DNA of 27,576 nt from Candidatus Roizmanbacteria bacterium CG_4_9_14_0_2_um_filter_39_13 (GTDB lineage: Bacteria; Patescibacteriota; Microgenomatia; UBA1406; GWC2-37-13): assembly GCA_002788865.1 (NCBI GenBank), contig PFSC01000123.1, forward strand, positions 1-27,576, given 5' to 3'. The position numbers and the translations under genes were made by a program. The first letter of the stretch is position 1; each line of letters starts with the position of its first letter. The notes beneath the pieces were generated by a model that searched no databases, was not told the DNA's origin, and saw only the letters and a list, made by a program, of their open reading frames with translations. Below, in pieces: positions 15,046-23,168 of the stretch.

Positions 15046-16419
15046 TTATTTTTTATAAAAAAATTGTATTAATCTTCGAGTTATCACAATCCCCGTAAAC
15101 AAACTGGTTGCCACACCAACAGCCAAAGTCAGAGCAAATCCTCGAACCAATCCAAACTGTGGTAAAAATTCCCAGTTTAATGGGTTAAACAAAATAAATG
15201 CGACAAGAAGCGTCGTGATATTTGCATCTTTTATCGCATCAATTGCGCGACCAAATCCGAGGCGAATTGTAGCATCAAACGATTTACCTTTTCGTTGTTC
15301 TTCTATAATTCGTTCAAAAATGAGAATGTTCGAATCCACAGCCATACCAATTGAAAGAACAAATCCAGCAACTCCAGGTAAGGTTAAAACGATTGGGACT
15401 GCGCGAAATATTGCAAAGGTTATGAGACCATAAATGAGAAGTGCTAGATTTGCGATCATCCCAAGACGACCATAATATGCAACCATAAAAATCATCACCA
15501 TCCCTAGCCCAACCGCTCCTGCAGTTACACTCCTTTGCACTTCAATTGCCCCAAGTGATGGACCCACGCTCCGTTGCTCAACAAGGTTGATTGATAGCGG
15601 AAGCGCTCCTGAATTTATTGCAACTGCAAGTTGTTTCACGTCATCTGTTGTAAAACTTCCTGAAATGACGGCATTTCCATCACGAATTTCTTGTTGTACC
15701 GTTGGAGCTGAGATCAGCACATCGTCGAGAAAAATTCCAACCTGCTTTTGAATGTTATTTTTTGTGATCTCAGCAAACATTTTTCTACCTTCTTTTGTAA
15801 ACTCTAGTGCAACTTCAAGTTGCCCATTTTGGCTGTCAAATCGTACCGTTGCTTTTTTTACATCTTTTCCTGTCAGATTGGTGATTTCTGTAAGATTGAA
15901 AAGTGCAAGTTGTGCTGATTTGGTTGAGTCTGGATCAAGATCAATTTCCCCCACATCTTCTTCTGATTTTTGCGTTTTGAATTGAAGTTGTGCAGTTTGG
16001 CCAATGAGCGCTGAAGCTTGGGCAACATCATACACACCAGGAAGATCAACAGAAATTCGATATATATCCCCTGCTTTGATCGTTCGAACGACTGGTTCCG
16101 ACACTCCAAACATATTTACTCTTCGTTCAATGACATCTCGTGAAGCATTTAAGGCATCTTCTAGGTCTGATTGCTTTATTGCTGATGTATCTGCTTCAAA
16201 TACAAGATGACTTCCCCCCTTTAAATCGAGTCCTAGCTGAGTCTTAAATTCTTTGAAGTATCTAAAGCTTGTTCCTTGAATGTTAATTACCAAAGGTTGT
16301 ATTTCAACATCTATGTTTTGCCCAAACGCAGCAAATTTAATAGGAATAGTTCTTGGTAGATCTATCCATAGAACAAGAATTGCAATCAAAAAAATGAGTG
16401 TGTAAGAAATATATTTCAT
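15046..16419 (-). CDS. secD: Protein translocase subunit SecD
   Basis: SecD is the larger partner of SecF in the SecDF translocation motor. The 457-residue product begins with TM1 (about 6-21), followed by the D1 motif QLGLDLKGGS, a large external P1 domain with SVDLPGVYDVAQASALIGQTAQL, and five C-terminal membrane segments containing VDSNILIFERIIEE (the RND D4 motif). I set the start at the ATG at 16419 (MKYISYTLIF); the frame continues upstream only to a TTG at 16428. It lies about 40 bases after the wHTH gene, in an apparent DUF3048-wHTH-secD run. Confidence 0.95.
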   Translation of the reverse strand: MKYISYTLIFLIAILVLWIDLPRTIPIKFAAFGQNIDVEIQPLVINIQGTSFRYFKEFKTQLGLDLKGGSHLVFEADTSAIKQSDLEDALNASRDVIERRVNMFGVSEPVVRTIKAGDIYRISVDLPGVYDVAQASALIGQTAQLQFKTQKSEEDVGEIDLDPDSTKSAQLALFNLTEITNLTGKDVKKATVRFDSQNGQLEVALEFTKEGRKMFAEITKNNIQKQVGIFLDDVLISAPTVQQEIRDGNAVISGSFTTDDVKQLAVAINSGALPLSINLVEQRSVGPSLGAIEVQRSVTAGAVGLGMVMIFMVAYYGRLGMIANLALLIYGLITFAIFRAVPIVLTLPGVAGFVLSIGMAVDSNILIFERIIEEQRKGKSFDATIRLGFGRAIDAIKDANITTLLVAFILFNPLNWEFLPQFGLVRGFALTLAVGVATSLFTGIVITRRLIQFFYKK

Positions 16420-16459
16420 GTGATGCAATGTATAAAAGTACTACAAATATAATGATTGG

Positions 16460-17035
16460 CTATTTTACCAAATCTTCTTCCTGTCCGACGAGCATTACTT
16501 TTGGCTGTTTCAGAAACTTCCAGATGAAAGGATCATTGTTCTTCTTGCGAAATTGAAACTCGTCAACGGTCATCACGGTAAAGTTGATTTCCCACCCAAA
16601 CTCTTTCTTTGCAGAGTTCATAATACTTTCAACTTCTGGAACGACTATCACTCCGACAAAAAGTGCATAAATTTCATCTTCTTTGATTGGAGTTCGCTTG
16701 ACGTATTTTGTAGAAAGAACGATGAATTTCACCTTTCCGAGTCTGCTGTTATTTTTTAGGAGAAGATCCGCAAGCGATGTGGATTTTGTAAATATTCTCA
16801 GGAATTCATCATACAAAATATAGTTCTTGTTAAGTGTATAAAACACTTTATTGGTGCGACGTTCACGAATAAGCACTTTTGCATCATGAAGGATATCAAG
16901 TTCGCGCTTTACTGCATTTACTTCCTCATCTATCAGACGGACAATTTCCCGAAGATAATAACTATCATCAATATGATGAAAATACAGTTCGAGTATTTTT
17001 CGCCGCACCTTTGATGGGATGATATTTTCTAACAT
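16460..17035 (-). CDS. Winged-helix protein fused to a degenerate nucleotidyltransferase domain
   Basis: Residues about 7-72 form a winged helix (RRKILELYFH, REIVRLIDEEVNAVKRELDIL, then a beta wing ending KVFYTLNK). Residues 99-190 follow the pattern of MNT/KNTase-type domains downstream of such helices, ending with NDPFIWKFLKQPKVMLVGQEEDL. The catalytic GSxxxG and DxD are not there: the positions read VLSTKYV and EIYALFV, so catalysis is unlikely. It may be a regulator whose former enzyme domain now binds a ligand or partner. It starts five bases after the DUF3048 gene and precedes secD. Confidence 0.7.
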   Translation of the reverse strand: MLENIIPSKVRRKILELYFHHIDDSYYLREIVRLIDEEVNAVKRELDILHDAKVLIRERRTNKVFYTLNKNYILYDEFLRIFTKSTSLADLLLKNNSRLGKVKFIVLSTKYVKRTPIKEDEIYALFVGVIVVPEVESIMNSAKKEFGWEINFTVMTVDEFQFRKKNNDPFIWKFLKQPKVMLVGQEEDLVK

Positions 17036-17040
17036 AATCT

Positions 17041-18192
17041 TTAGAAGTCAACTTTGTTTCCTTCTGGTAATATCTCAATCCAAATTTTCCCTGCAACAAG
17101 CTCTATTTCTGCCCCATCTGCATCATAGAACCTCATCATGTCTACTTCTTTTGGCTTCTTCCACGTTCCCTCTATGGCAAATCCGTTCTGGAATACTATG
17201 GCATCACCTTTTCCTATCACATCATACAATAGATGCTGTCCATGCTCATATCCATCATTTGCGGTACTTTCATCTGCAAATGCTACGACAACATTTCGTG
17301 AAGAAAGTTGTTTATCTGTATTGAAATCAATATGTGGCTTCCCGCCGTTTGATCTTAAGTATGTATTTGTGATTTTGTCATATTTCCACTCAACGACATA
17401 ATCAGACCCAAGCGAGCCATCCCAAAAACCAAAATTTATTTTTGCCACCGTTCCTCGCTCTTCCACTTTTGCATCACCTTTAAAAGTCCAAGGTTCCCAA
17501 TCTTCGGTCCATTCGACACCATCTTTATCAACATTGGTAAGGTCTCGATTTTTGGCAGCAAACGCCCAAAGTTTTTCGGTATTTGTGTAGACAGTATGCT
17601 CCGTTGCTCTACCCGGTAGTCGATCATAATCTCGCCAATAATTTGGGAATGGAACAGCAAATTGATCCAAGTCATTATTTTGATACCATCCCAAATCTTT
17701 TATCTCACCAAGAGCATCGGCTGGTCCAGGCGTATTTGCACCTCCTACATGAGCATACAATGGATTCTCTCCAAACCCCTGAAGTAACTGTATAAAATAC
17801 ATTCGTGCAGAACGAACCGAACCAACAATTTCTGGATTTTCACAGTAAAATAATGTCAAAAATCGTGTGATTCCACCTTCTGCAACAACCTCATGAACGA
17901 CATCAGCTGATGACAATCCAGATTGAGGACGTGCTTCAACATTATTTTGTACCATGATTGCCAGCGGTCTTCTCGACTCCCATTTAGCTTTTTGTGCTTC
18001 CGAATACAATTTTCCATTCAAAGGACATGGTTCAGTTTTTGGCGCTCCGTCTTCATCTGTAGTATTTCCGCCCGTTGGAACGTCGTATGAAACTTTTTTT
18101 GTTGATGTCTGGGCACTGAAGAAACTATATGATGCAAATGTTGTAAGAGCATATACTATCACCCCTAGAACAATTAATATTTTTTTATCCAT
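17041..18192 (-). CDS. DUF3048 (YerB-like) membrane-anchored protein
   Basis: A 383-residue protein with an N-terminal membrane segment (about 5-25, no lipobox cysteine), then the DUF3048 domain: PLAIMVQNNVEARPQSGLSSADVVHEV, EGGITRFLTLFYCE, VGSVRSARMYFIQL, the GGANTPG turn, and HTVYTNTEKLW. The C-terminal domain ends GKIWIEILP. Function is unknown. Family members such as Bacillus YerB are exported, and some later work places the fold near wall-associated domains. It has a well-formed promoter and heads the run with the wHTH gene and secDF. Confidence 0.9.
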   Translation of the reverse strand: MDKKILIVLGVIVYALTTFASYSFFSAQTSTKKVSYDVPTGGNTTDEDGAPKTEPCPLNGKLYSEAQKAKWESRRPLAIMVQNNVEARPQSGLSSADVVHEVVAEGGITRFLTLFYCENPEIVGSVRSARMYFIQLLQGFGENPLYAHVGGANTPGPADALGEIKDLGWYQNNDLDQFAVPFPNYWRDYDRLPGRATEHTVYTNTEKLWAFAAKNRDLTNVDKDGVEWTEDWEPWTFKGDAKVEERGTVAKINFGFWDGSLGSDYVVEWKYDKITNTYLRSNGGKPHIDFNTDKQLSSRNVVVAFADESTANDGYEHGQHLLYDVIGKGDAIVFQNGFAIEGTWKKPKEVDMMRFYDADGAEIELVAGKIWIEILPEGNKVDF

Positions 18193-18226
18193 GTCTAGTG
18201 TTTTTTGAAAAAATAATAATACTCAC

Positions 18227-18256
18227 ATTGTAGACTACAAATAATAGATGCGTCAA
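18227..18256 (-). promoter_or_regulatory. Promoter of the DUF3048 gene
   Basis: Minus-strand TTGACG (18256-18251), 18-bp spacer, TACAAT (18232-18227). The ATG at 18192 follows after about 34 bases, so this gene has a real leader, although it has no Shine-Dalgarno sequence. Confidence 0.6.
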
Positions 18257-18396
18257 TCAGATTTATTTAATCTACGTGTGACAACCCAAGATACACTAAG
18301 CCTTGCAAACCGTTCATTATGCACGATGAATTTATATAAAAAATTTGAACAAAGAATTTTCTATTGTAACCTCTTGCATATAAGGTGTCAATATGA

Positions 18397-18402
18397 TTAA
18401 AT
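18397..18402 (+). promoter_or_regulatory. -10 hexamer of the 108-aa gene, leaderless spacing
   Basis: TGA-TTAAAT, with the hexamer at 18397-18402, ends 6 nt before the ATG at 18409. The match to TATAAT is weak (four of six) but the spacing is that of its neighbours. Confidence 0.35.
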
Positions 18403-18408
18403 GACCTC

Positions 18409-18735
18409 ATGCCAAAGAAAACGAAGAAGCAAAAGCTCCATGCCGCTCAAAGAAGGAAATCTCTTGTTCTTCGCGTCCCATCAATAAAAAAAGAAGTTGT
18501 TACCAAATCAAAAGATTTCTCATCTACCACTCCAATATCAACAGAGGGTCATAAAATTAACCAAGATGCCACTCGTAGCGTATTGTTTGGAGATATAAAA
18601 GAATCCTCCGTTGTGTTCAATAGGGATCTTTCGAAAAGTCTCATTATTTCTACTATATTGGTTGCCATACAGTTAGGGCTTTTCTTATCAGCAAAAAATA
18701 ATTATTTTGATATCTCGTCAGTTATTCGTTTTTAA
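18409..18735 (+). CDS. Small basic protein with C-terminal membrane segment
   Basis: I do not recognise a family. The 108 residues start with a strongly basic tail (MPKKTKKQKLHAAQRRKSL), continue with a polar middle, and end with one clear membrane helix at about 76-94 (SLIISTILVAIQLGLFLSA) and a short outer tail. By the positive-inside rule, the basic end would be cytosolic and could touch nucleic acid or ribosomes; this is inference. It is followed after 23 bases by a 65-residue gene with a strong ribosome binding site, so the pair is likely an operon. Confidence 0.65.
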   Translation: MPKKTKKQKLHAAQRRKSLVLRVPSIKKEVVTKSKDFSSTTPISTEGHKINQDATRSVLFGDIKESSVVFNRDLSKSLIISTILVAIQLGLFLSAKNNYFDISSVIRF

Positions 18736-18740
18736 TACTG

Positions 18741-18751
18741 AAAGGGGGTGA
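18741..18751 (+). promoter_or_regulatory. Strong Shine-Dalgarno sequence
   Basis: AAAGGGGGTGA differs by one base from the ideal AAGGAGGTGA and ends seven bases before the ATG at 18759. It is the only near-perfect ribosome binding site seen at a gene start in this window, and it serves an internal operon gene. Confidence 0.75.
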
Positions 18752-18758
18752 AATAAAA

Positions 18759-18956
18759 ATGGATCAAATCGAATTTTACGATGTAAAAAACAAAATGAAA
18801 GTCTCAGTACCTTCGTCAACTGTAGAAAAAGTTACGTACGAAAGAGAAACAAAAAGTGGAGCAACTCAAGTACGATATGCATTAAAAGCAGTCAAAGATG
18901 GTGTCAAACTCACAAAGTTTGTATCAAAAGAAACCTGGGATAGTATTGCAGGATAA
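18759..18956 (+). CDS. Small uncharacterised protein (65 aa)
   Basis: A 65-residue soluble protein: FYDVKNKMKVSVPSSTVEKV, a Thr/Lys-rich turn, then QVRYALKAVKDGVKLTKFVSK and a Trp. The pattern is beta-beta-turn-beta with alternating polar and apolar residues, compatible with a small barrel or nucleic-acid-binding fold. I cannot name a family. It is a real gene rather than a chance frame because of the strong Shine-Dalgarno sequence, the short gap behind the 108-residue gene, and the protein-like composition. Confidence 0.75.
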   Translation: MDQIEFYDVKNKMKVSVPSSTVEKVTYERETKSGATQVRYALKAVKDGVKLTKFVSKETWDSIAG

Positions 18957-18998
18957 AGCCTAAATCCAGAATACATCAATGTAGGGAAGCGTATTGAC

Positions 18999-19550
18999 TT
19001 ATGCTTGTTGTAGTTGAAACGTATGTAAAATACGGTATTCTGGAAATGGTTTTTTTTCAATACGTTGATATAAGTGAATCGTATCGAGTGGAAATCCAGT
19101 ATCAATCTTTATTTTTTCAAGTTTTTTCTTGAGATGAAAATACTGTTGCTTTGAGGGTAGTTTATATTTTGCGATTGTTGTGTATGGCGTATATTTGTCA
19201 TTCTTCTGAGGTACCTGCTCTCCGACTTCTATAATGATTCTGTTGTGAACCAGTTCGAGAGTTTTATTTCTGTCAAACGCCACGTTGATAGCTATATCCT
19301 TTTTTACAAATATTTTTATCCCAAAAATATTCAACACCGAAGTGTCTACGTCAAAAAGAGTCTGTTCAATACCCTCAATGACATCGTTTAACCTCTCCTC
19401 CGACCTCTCTCCGAAAAAAAACACTGTGAGATGATAATTCTCCTCAGGAATCCAAAAAAATTCTGGATAATCATCTCGAATTTGTAGCATTGCATCACGG
19501 ATGGTTTTCTTTGCACTTTCTGGAATCTCAACACCTAAAAATAATCTCAT
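18999..19550 (-). CDS. RNA 2',3'-cyclic phosphodiesterase (LigT/ThpR-like), one catalytic His replaced
   Basis: LigT-like 2H phosphoesterases open or form 2'-5' RNA bonds using two HxT/S motifs. The first is intact (YHLTVFFFGE, H40-L-T42). The second reads TPYTTIAK, with Tyr123 (codon TAC) where the family has His; the rest of the motif, including Thr125, is kept. The N-terminus MRLFLGVEIP and the length (183 residues) are typical. It starts two bases after the upstream nucleotidyltransferase gene, so the two are cotranscribed. Activity may be lost or altered, or the base may be a sequencing error. Confidence 0.85.
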   Translation of the reverse strand: MRLFLGVEIPESAKKTIRDAMLQIRDDYPEFFWIPEENYHLTVFFFGERSEERLNDVIEGIEQTLFDVDTSVLNIFGIKIFVKKDIAINVAFDRNKTLELVHNRIIIEVGEQVPQKNDKYTPYTTIAKYKLPSKQQYFHLKKKLEKIKIDTGFPLDTIHLYQRIEKKPFPEYRILHTFQLQQA

Positions 19551-19552
19551 AC

Positions 19553-20026
19553 TTATTCTGAAAAACTTTCAATAATTGCACTTGTAGCAAAACGAGGTAT
19601 AAGCGAAGTCACTTCTACAATTTCTGCACCAATACTTTGAGCATAACGAGCTTTTTTATCTCTAAGGGGATCTCCAGCCGTCACAGCGATCACCGATGGT
19701 TTGATGTTTTGTACCAATTCACGATACTCATCATCTCGGCTCATATATGACAAGAGAATTATAGCATCAATATACGACAAAGCAGCTAGTATTTCCGCTC
19801 TCTCTTGTTGAGTATGAATAGGTTGCCTATTTTTCTTGTGCATTATGTGCTCGTCTGATTCAAGCGCAACCAAAAGCACATCTCCCTTGTTTTTTGCATT
19901 TTGCAAAAATGTATGATGCCCAAAATGAAGCAAATCATAACACCCACCAACAAGAACAATTTTTTGATTTTTCAATGTATAAATACATTCTCCCAAATCC
20001 TCATGTTTCCATATTTTCTTTTTCAT
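19553..20026 (-). CDS. RfaE2/HldE-like cytidylyltransferase-family protein
   Basis: A 157-residue nucleotidyltransferase of the HIGH superfamily: VLVGGCYDLLHFGHHTFLQNAK with the HxGH motif at 34-37, VALESDEHI, a LAALSYIDAII strand, and a C-terminal TSAIIES segment in place of ISTTxI. Relatives (RfaE C-terminal domain, TagD, GlmU-unrelated) transfer AMP or CMP to a sugar- or alcohol-phosphate. The substrate is not clear from sequence, and no heptose genes are nearby. A perfect extended -10 lies six bases before the ATG, predicting a leaderless message that continues into the LigT-like gene. Confidence 0.85.
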   Translation of the reverse strand: MKKKIWKHEDLGECIYTLKNQKIVLVGGCYDLLHFGHHTFLQNAKNKGDVLLVALESDEHIMHKKNRQPIHTQQERAEILAALSYIDAIILLSYMSRDDEYRELVQNIKPSVIAVTAGDPLRDKKARYAQSIGAEIVEVTSLIPRFATSAIIESFSE

Positions 20027-20032
20027 ATTACA

Positions 20033-20038
20033 ATTATA
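20033..20038 (-). promoter_or_regulatory. Extended -10 of the RfaE2-like gene, leaderless spacing
   Basis: Minus-strand TGA-TATAAT; the hexamer at 20038-20033 ends 6 nt before the ATG at 20026. It is among the best examples of the window-wide pattern. Confidence 0.65.
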
Positions 20039-20106
20039 TCAGCCATCAAAGACGTAATCTTTCCCTTTTTGGATGAGGCCGTCTCAATCTATTGATCAAA
20101 ATATAT

Positions 20107-22380
20107 ATGATACTCACAACTGAAATCGACACTCATGATCAATCTGCGCTCATTATTTCGCCCAAAAAAACGGTATTTCTTCAAAAGCTCGAAAAGAAAC
20201 TTCATGATATGAGCGTCGCTACAACAGTCCGCCCAAGCATGATTGATTCTTACAAAGAATTCAATATTATTATATTTCTTAACTATTCCCTCATTATTCC
20301 TTCTGAGTTTAAAAATGATACTGAGAAAAAAATTCTGTACGTTGTGTTTGGGCAAAAAAATACCGCCATGACTTTGAGCTCGTATTCGTACGATCACAAA
20401 CTCACTCATGTCAAAATAATCAATATCGAATCATCAATCGAACATTTTGAAAAAGATATCGATACAATGGTATGGTTTGCATTTTCAAGAACTTCTGACA
20501 CTTATCTCCACATCTATCATCAAGAGAAAAAATCACATGCCCCCAAGGATACTCAACTTCATGTGCCGTTTTTTACTCGTATTCGCCAACCAAAAACACT
20601 CATTTTCGTCGGATTTCTTTGTATATTTCTTTCTCAAATATTGTTCCTGCCACCACTTGCTGTATCAACTCTGTATCATTACAAAGCTGCAAAAAGCGTC
20701 ATTAATGGACAATCTGCAACCTCTGATATACGACTGGCATCTACGTCGCTGAATTTTTCCAAACGAATGTATCAATTTGCGCAACCAACATATCATTTTT
20801 TGTCGATTGCTCTCCCAATTGAAGATCTTCTTCAGGTGAATGAATCGGCCCAACAAGTACTTGAAGCTCAACAGAAATTAGGAACGGATGCAACGATTTT
20901 TTTGAATGGATTGATGTTGAAAGATCGTTCTGAAAGTGAATATCAACAAATACTCATCGCACGTGATTCTATCGCATCAAACATACTCATACTCAATGAG
21001 CACGTTCAAATCCTCATCAATAAACTCCCAGAATGGACAAAAGAACTGAGGAAATCAAAGGAATCTTTGAAAAAAGTTTCTCAGGTACTTCGTCTTGTTC
21101 AAGAAACACAGCCATATTTTGACAGTTTATTTGCAAACGATACGGAAAAAAAATATCTCCTTCTTTTTGCAAACAATATGGAGCTTCGGCCAGGAGGCGG
21201 CTTTATCGGATCGTTTGCAATTCTTCGCATGAAGGATTACTCCCTTCAAAATTTAGAAGTTTTCGATGTGTATGACGCCGATGGTCAACTCATAGCTCAG
21301 GTTGACCCACCAGATCCAATATCAAAATTCCTCAATCAAACTCATTGGTTTTTGAGAGACTCGGCATTCTCTGGAGATTTTGTAGAAAATTTTGATACGG
21401 CCGAATTTTTCCTCGAGAAGGAGATCGGAGAAACCGACTTTGATGGAGGAATACTGATCACTACAACCGCAGTCCAAAATCTTTTGAAGTCGGTCAAATC
21501 TCTGTACATTCCAGATTTCAAAGAATCGATCACTTCAGACAACTTTTATATCAAAGCACAACTGCATGCTGAAGAGGATTTTTTCCCAGGATCACAACAA
21601 AAAAAGAGTTTCCTTTCAAGTGTCACAAACCAAATGCTTTTTGGACTTGAAGATGCATCGCTTCCAGTTGTATTTGAAGAATTAGAAAGATCTCTAGATC
21701 AAAAACATCTTGTGCTCTACTCCCTTGATCCCGATCTTCAGACTTTGTTTGAAAAAAACTATTGGTCGGGTAGAATATTAAAACCCACTTGTTCTCTTTC
21801 TGACGCCCTACATTGTATTCCTGATTATATGCTCCCCCTTGATGCAAATCTTGGAGTAAATAAGGCAAATTTTTATACAACAAACCACACGAAGCTTGCT
21901 GTTGATATCGATTCTCGTGGAGCTATCGTGAATACATATTCCGCAACATATACAAACGACTCCCACAAAGGCGTATTTCCAGGAGGAACATATAAAAATT
22001 ATTTCCAACTTCTCATGGCTCCAAACTCATTCATTGAATCTGTCAAAGTTGATGGAATAGATATCGAAGACTATGATGAGACCAATTTTGAGTTTAAAAC
22101 TATTGGATTTCTTGTTTCAATAGAACCGCAACAATCTAAAACCATTCAAATAACCTATTCCCTACCTACAACAATCGTTTCTGGAAACGGCACATATCAA
22201 CTCATTCTCCAAAAACAGATTGGCTCCCAAAACTCTGATTTTCAATTTATATTTACATATCCCAAAAATATGTCTATTCTTCGACACAATCTTTCTCCGC
22301 TTGCGAAGGATAGTGAAATCATCTATAATACCTCAATTTCATCTGACAAAATTTTCCTGATAGAGTTTGAAAAAAAGTAG
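20107..22380 (+). CDS. DUF4012 membrane protein
   Basis: A 757-residue protein. Residues 1-160 are a cytosolic alpha/beta-like region, weakly reminiscent of a degenerate Rossmann domain (SALIISPKKTVFLQKLEKKL, VKIINIESS). One membrane segment lies at about 165-188 (LIFVGFLCIFLSQILFL), followed by a helical outer region. The DUF4012 core follows, with KYLLLFANNMELRPGGGFIGS, DVYDADGQL and PDPISKF. A beta-rich C-terminal part ends the protein. DUF4012 is common in CPR, Chloroflexi and Actinobacteria, and is often near cell-surface polysaccharide genes; its role is unknown. I choose the ATG at 20107 over the in-frame TTG at 20092, but the promoter is not clear. Confidence 0.88.
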   Translation: MILTTEIDTHDQSALIISPKKTVFLQKLEKKLHDMSVATTVRPSMIDSYKEFNIIIFLNYSLIIPSEFKNDTEKKILYVVFGQKNTAMTLSSYSYDHKLTHVKIINIESSIEHFEKDIDTMVWFAFSRTSDTYLHIYHQEKKSHAPKDTQLHVPFFTRIRQPKTLIFVGFLCIFLSQILFLPPLAVSTLYHYKAAKSVINGQSATSDIRLASTSLNFSKRMYQFAQPTYHFLSIALPIEDLLQVNESAQQVLEAQQKLGTDATIFLNGLMLKDRSESEYQQILIARDSIASNILILNEHVQILINKLPEWTKELRKSKESLKKVSQVLRLVQETQPYFDSLFANDTEKKYLLLFANNMELRPGGGFIGSFAILRMKDYSLQNLEVFDVYDADGQLIAQVDPPDPISKFLNQTHWFLRDSAFSGDFVENFDTAEFFLEKEIGETDFDGGILITTTAVQNLLKSVKSLYIPDFKESITSDNFYIKAQLHAEEDFFPGSQQKKSFLSSVTNQMLFGLEDASLPVVFEELERSLDQKHLVLYSLDPDLQTLFEKNYWSGRILKPTCSLSDALHCIPDYMLPLDANLGVNKANFYTTNHTKLAVDIDSRGAIVNTYSATYTNDSHKGVFPGGTYKNYFQLLMAPNSFIESVKVDGIDIEDYDETNFEFKTIGFLVSIEPQQSKTIQITYSLPTTIVSGNGTYQLILQKQIGSQNSDFQFIFTYPKNMSILRHNLSPLAKDSEIIYNTSISSDKIFLIEFEKK

Positions 22381-22425
22381 TCTTCAACAATCAGTCAAAG
22401 GATTGTAGGTCTGCTGGCAATATTA

Positions 22426-22431
22426 TTTAAT
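22426..22431 (+). promoter_or_regulatory. L25 gene -10 hexamer, near-leaderless spacing
   Basis: TTTAAT ends 7 nt before the ATG at 22439. It lies in AT-rich DNA, so support is moderate. Confidence 0.35.
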
Positions 22432-22438
22432 CAATACC

Positions 22439-23143
22439 ATGGACAAAAAATCTACAAAAGTAAAAATTGTAATGACTGCAAATCCGAGAGAAATTGTCGG
22501 AAAATCTACTCATTCTTTGAGAAAATCCGGAGTAGTGCCTGCAAATATTTATGGTAAAGATTTTGAATCTCTCACAATCTCAGTAGATTTAAAGGAGTTT
22601 GTTGATACCTTTAAGACTGCTGGTGAAACGAATGTCGTGTACGTAAAAGTATCTGACAAAGAAATTCCTACCCTAATCAGCGAAATTCAAATTCATCCAG
22701 TCAATCAGAGTATTCTTCACGTTGATCTTCGAAAGATCGATCTTAAGCAAAAAATTGAGGCACAGGTACCACTTGTCATTTTTGGAGAATCCGAAGCAGT
22801 CGAAGTGAAACATGGAATTCTTCTCACCCAAATGACAGAAATCACAATTGAATCTCTTCCATCTGATATTCCAAACGAAATTAGTGTAGATATTTCTACC
22901 TTGAATGAAATTGGCGATGTTATTCGTGTTTCAGATCTTCCAAAAATTGATGGTGTTGAGTTCAAAGAAGATCCTGAAAGAATGATTGCATCAGTCACCG
23001 AGCACAAGGAAGAAGAGCTTGTTCCTGAAACAGTCTCTGACGAGCCAGAAATCATCGGAGAAGACGGAAAAGCAGTCGTTCCAGAAGGTGAAGAAGGCTC
23101 AGAAACTCCTACAAAAGAGTCAGATTCTGAAGAAAAAAACTGA
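22439..23143 (+). CDS. rplY: Ribosomal protein L25 (TL5/CTC long form)
   Basis: L25 binds 5S rRNA in the large subunit. The 234-residue product has the 5S-binding N-terminal domain (TANPREIVGKSTHSLRKSGVVPANIYG, and IQIHPVNQSILHVDL) and the TL5-type C-terminal beta domain (QVPLVIFGESEAVEVKHGILL; ITIESLPSDIPNEISVDIS). A disordered acidic tail of about 45 residues ends it. This is the CTC-like form, not the short E. coli form. It is followed by the aspS promoter after 12 bases, so aspS can be expressed apart from it. Confidence 0.95.
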   Translation: MDKKSTKVKIVMTANPREIVGKSTHSLRKSGVVPANIYGKDFESLTISVDLKEFVDTFKTAGETNVVYVKVSDKEIPTLISEIQIHPVNQSILHVDLRKIDLKQKIEAQVPLVIFGESEAVEVKHGILLTQMTEITIESLPSDIPNEISVDISTLNEIGDVIRVSDLPKIDGVEFKEDPERMIASVTEHKEEELVPETVSDEPEIIGEDGKAVVPEGEEGSETPTKESDSEEKN

Positions 23144-23155
23144 CACCAGTGATGG

Positions 23156-23161
23156 TATAAT
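23156..23161 (+). promoter_or_regulatory. aspS extended -10, near-leaderless spacing
   Basis: TGG-TATAAT; the hexamer at 23156-23161 ends 7 nt before the ATG at 23169. It fixes the aspS start against an upstream frame that runs antiparallel to no known gene and overlaps the L25 tail. Confidence 0.65.
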
Positions 23162-23168
23162 CTCACAT

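Noticed and set aside
22717..23166. 149-codon frame antisense to the L25 gene
   Set aside because: Ser-rich shadow of the acidic L25 tail; also covers the aspS promoter.
22986..23168. Upstream extension of aspS
   Set aside because: Lys/Ser-rich sequence from the L25 frame-shifted tail; the strong -10 at 23156 and the family N-terminus place the start at 23169.
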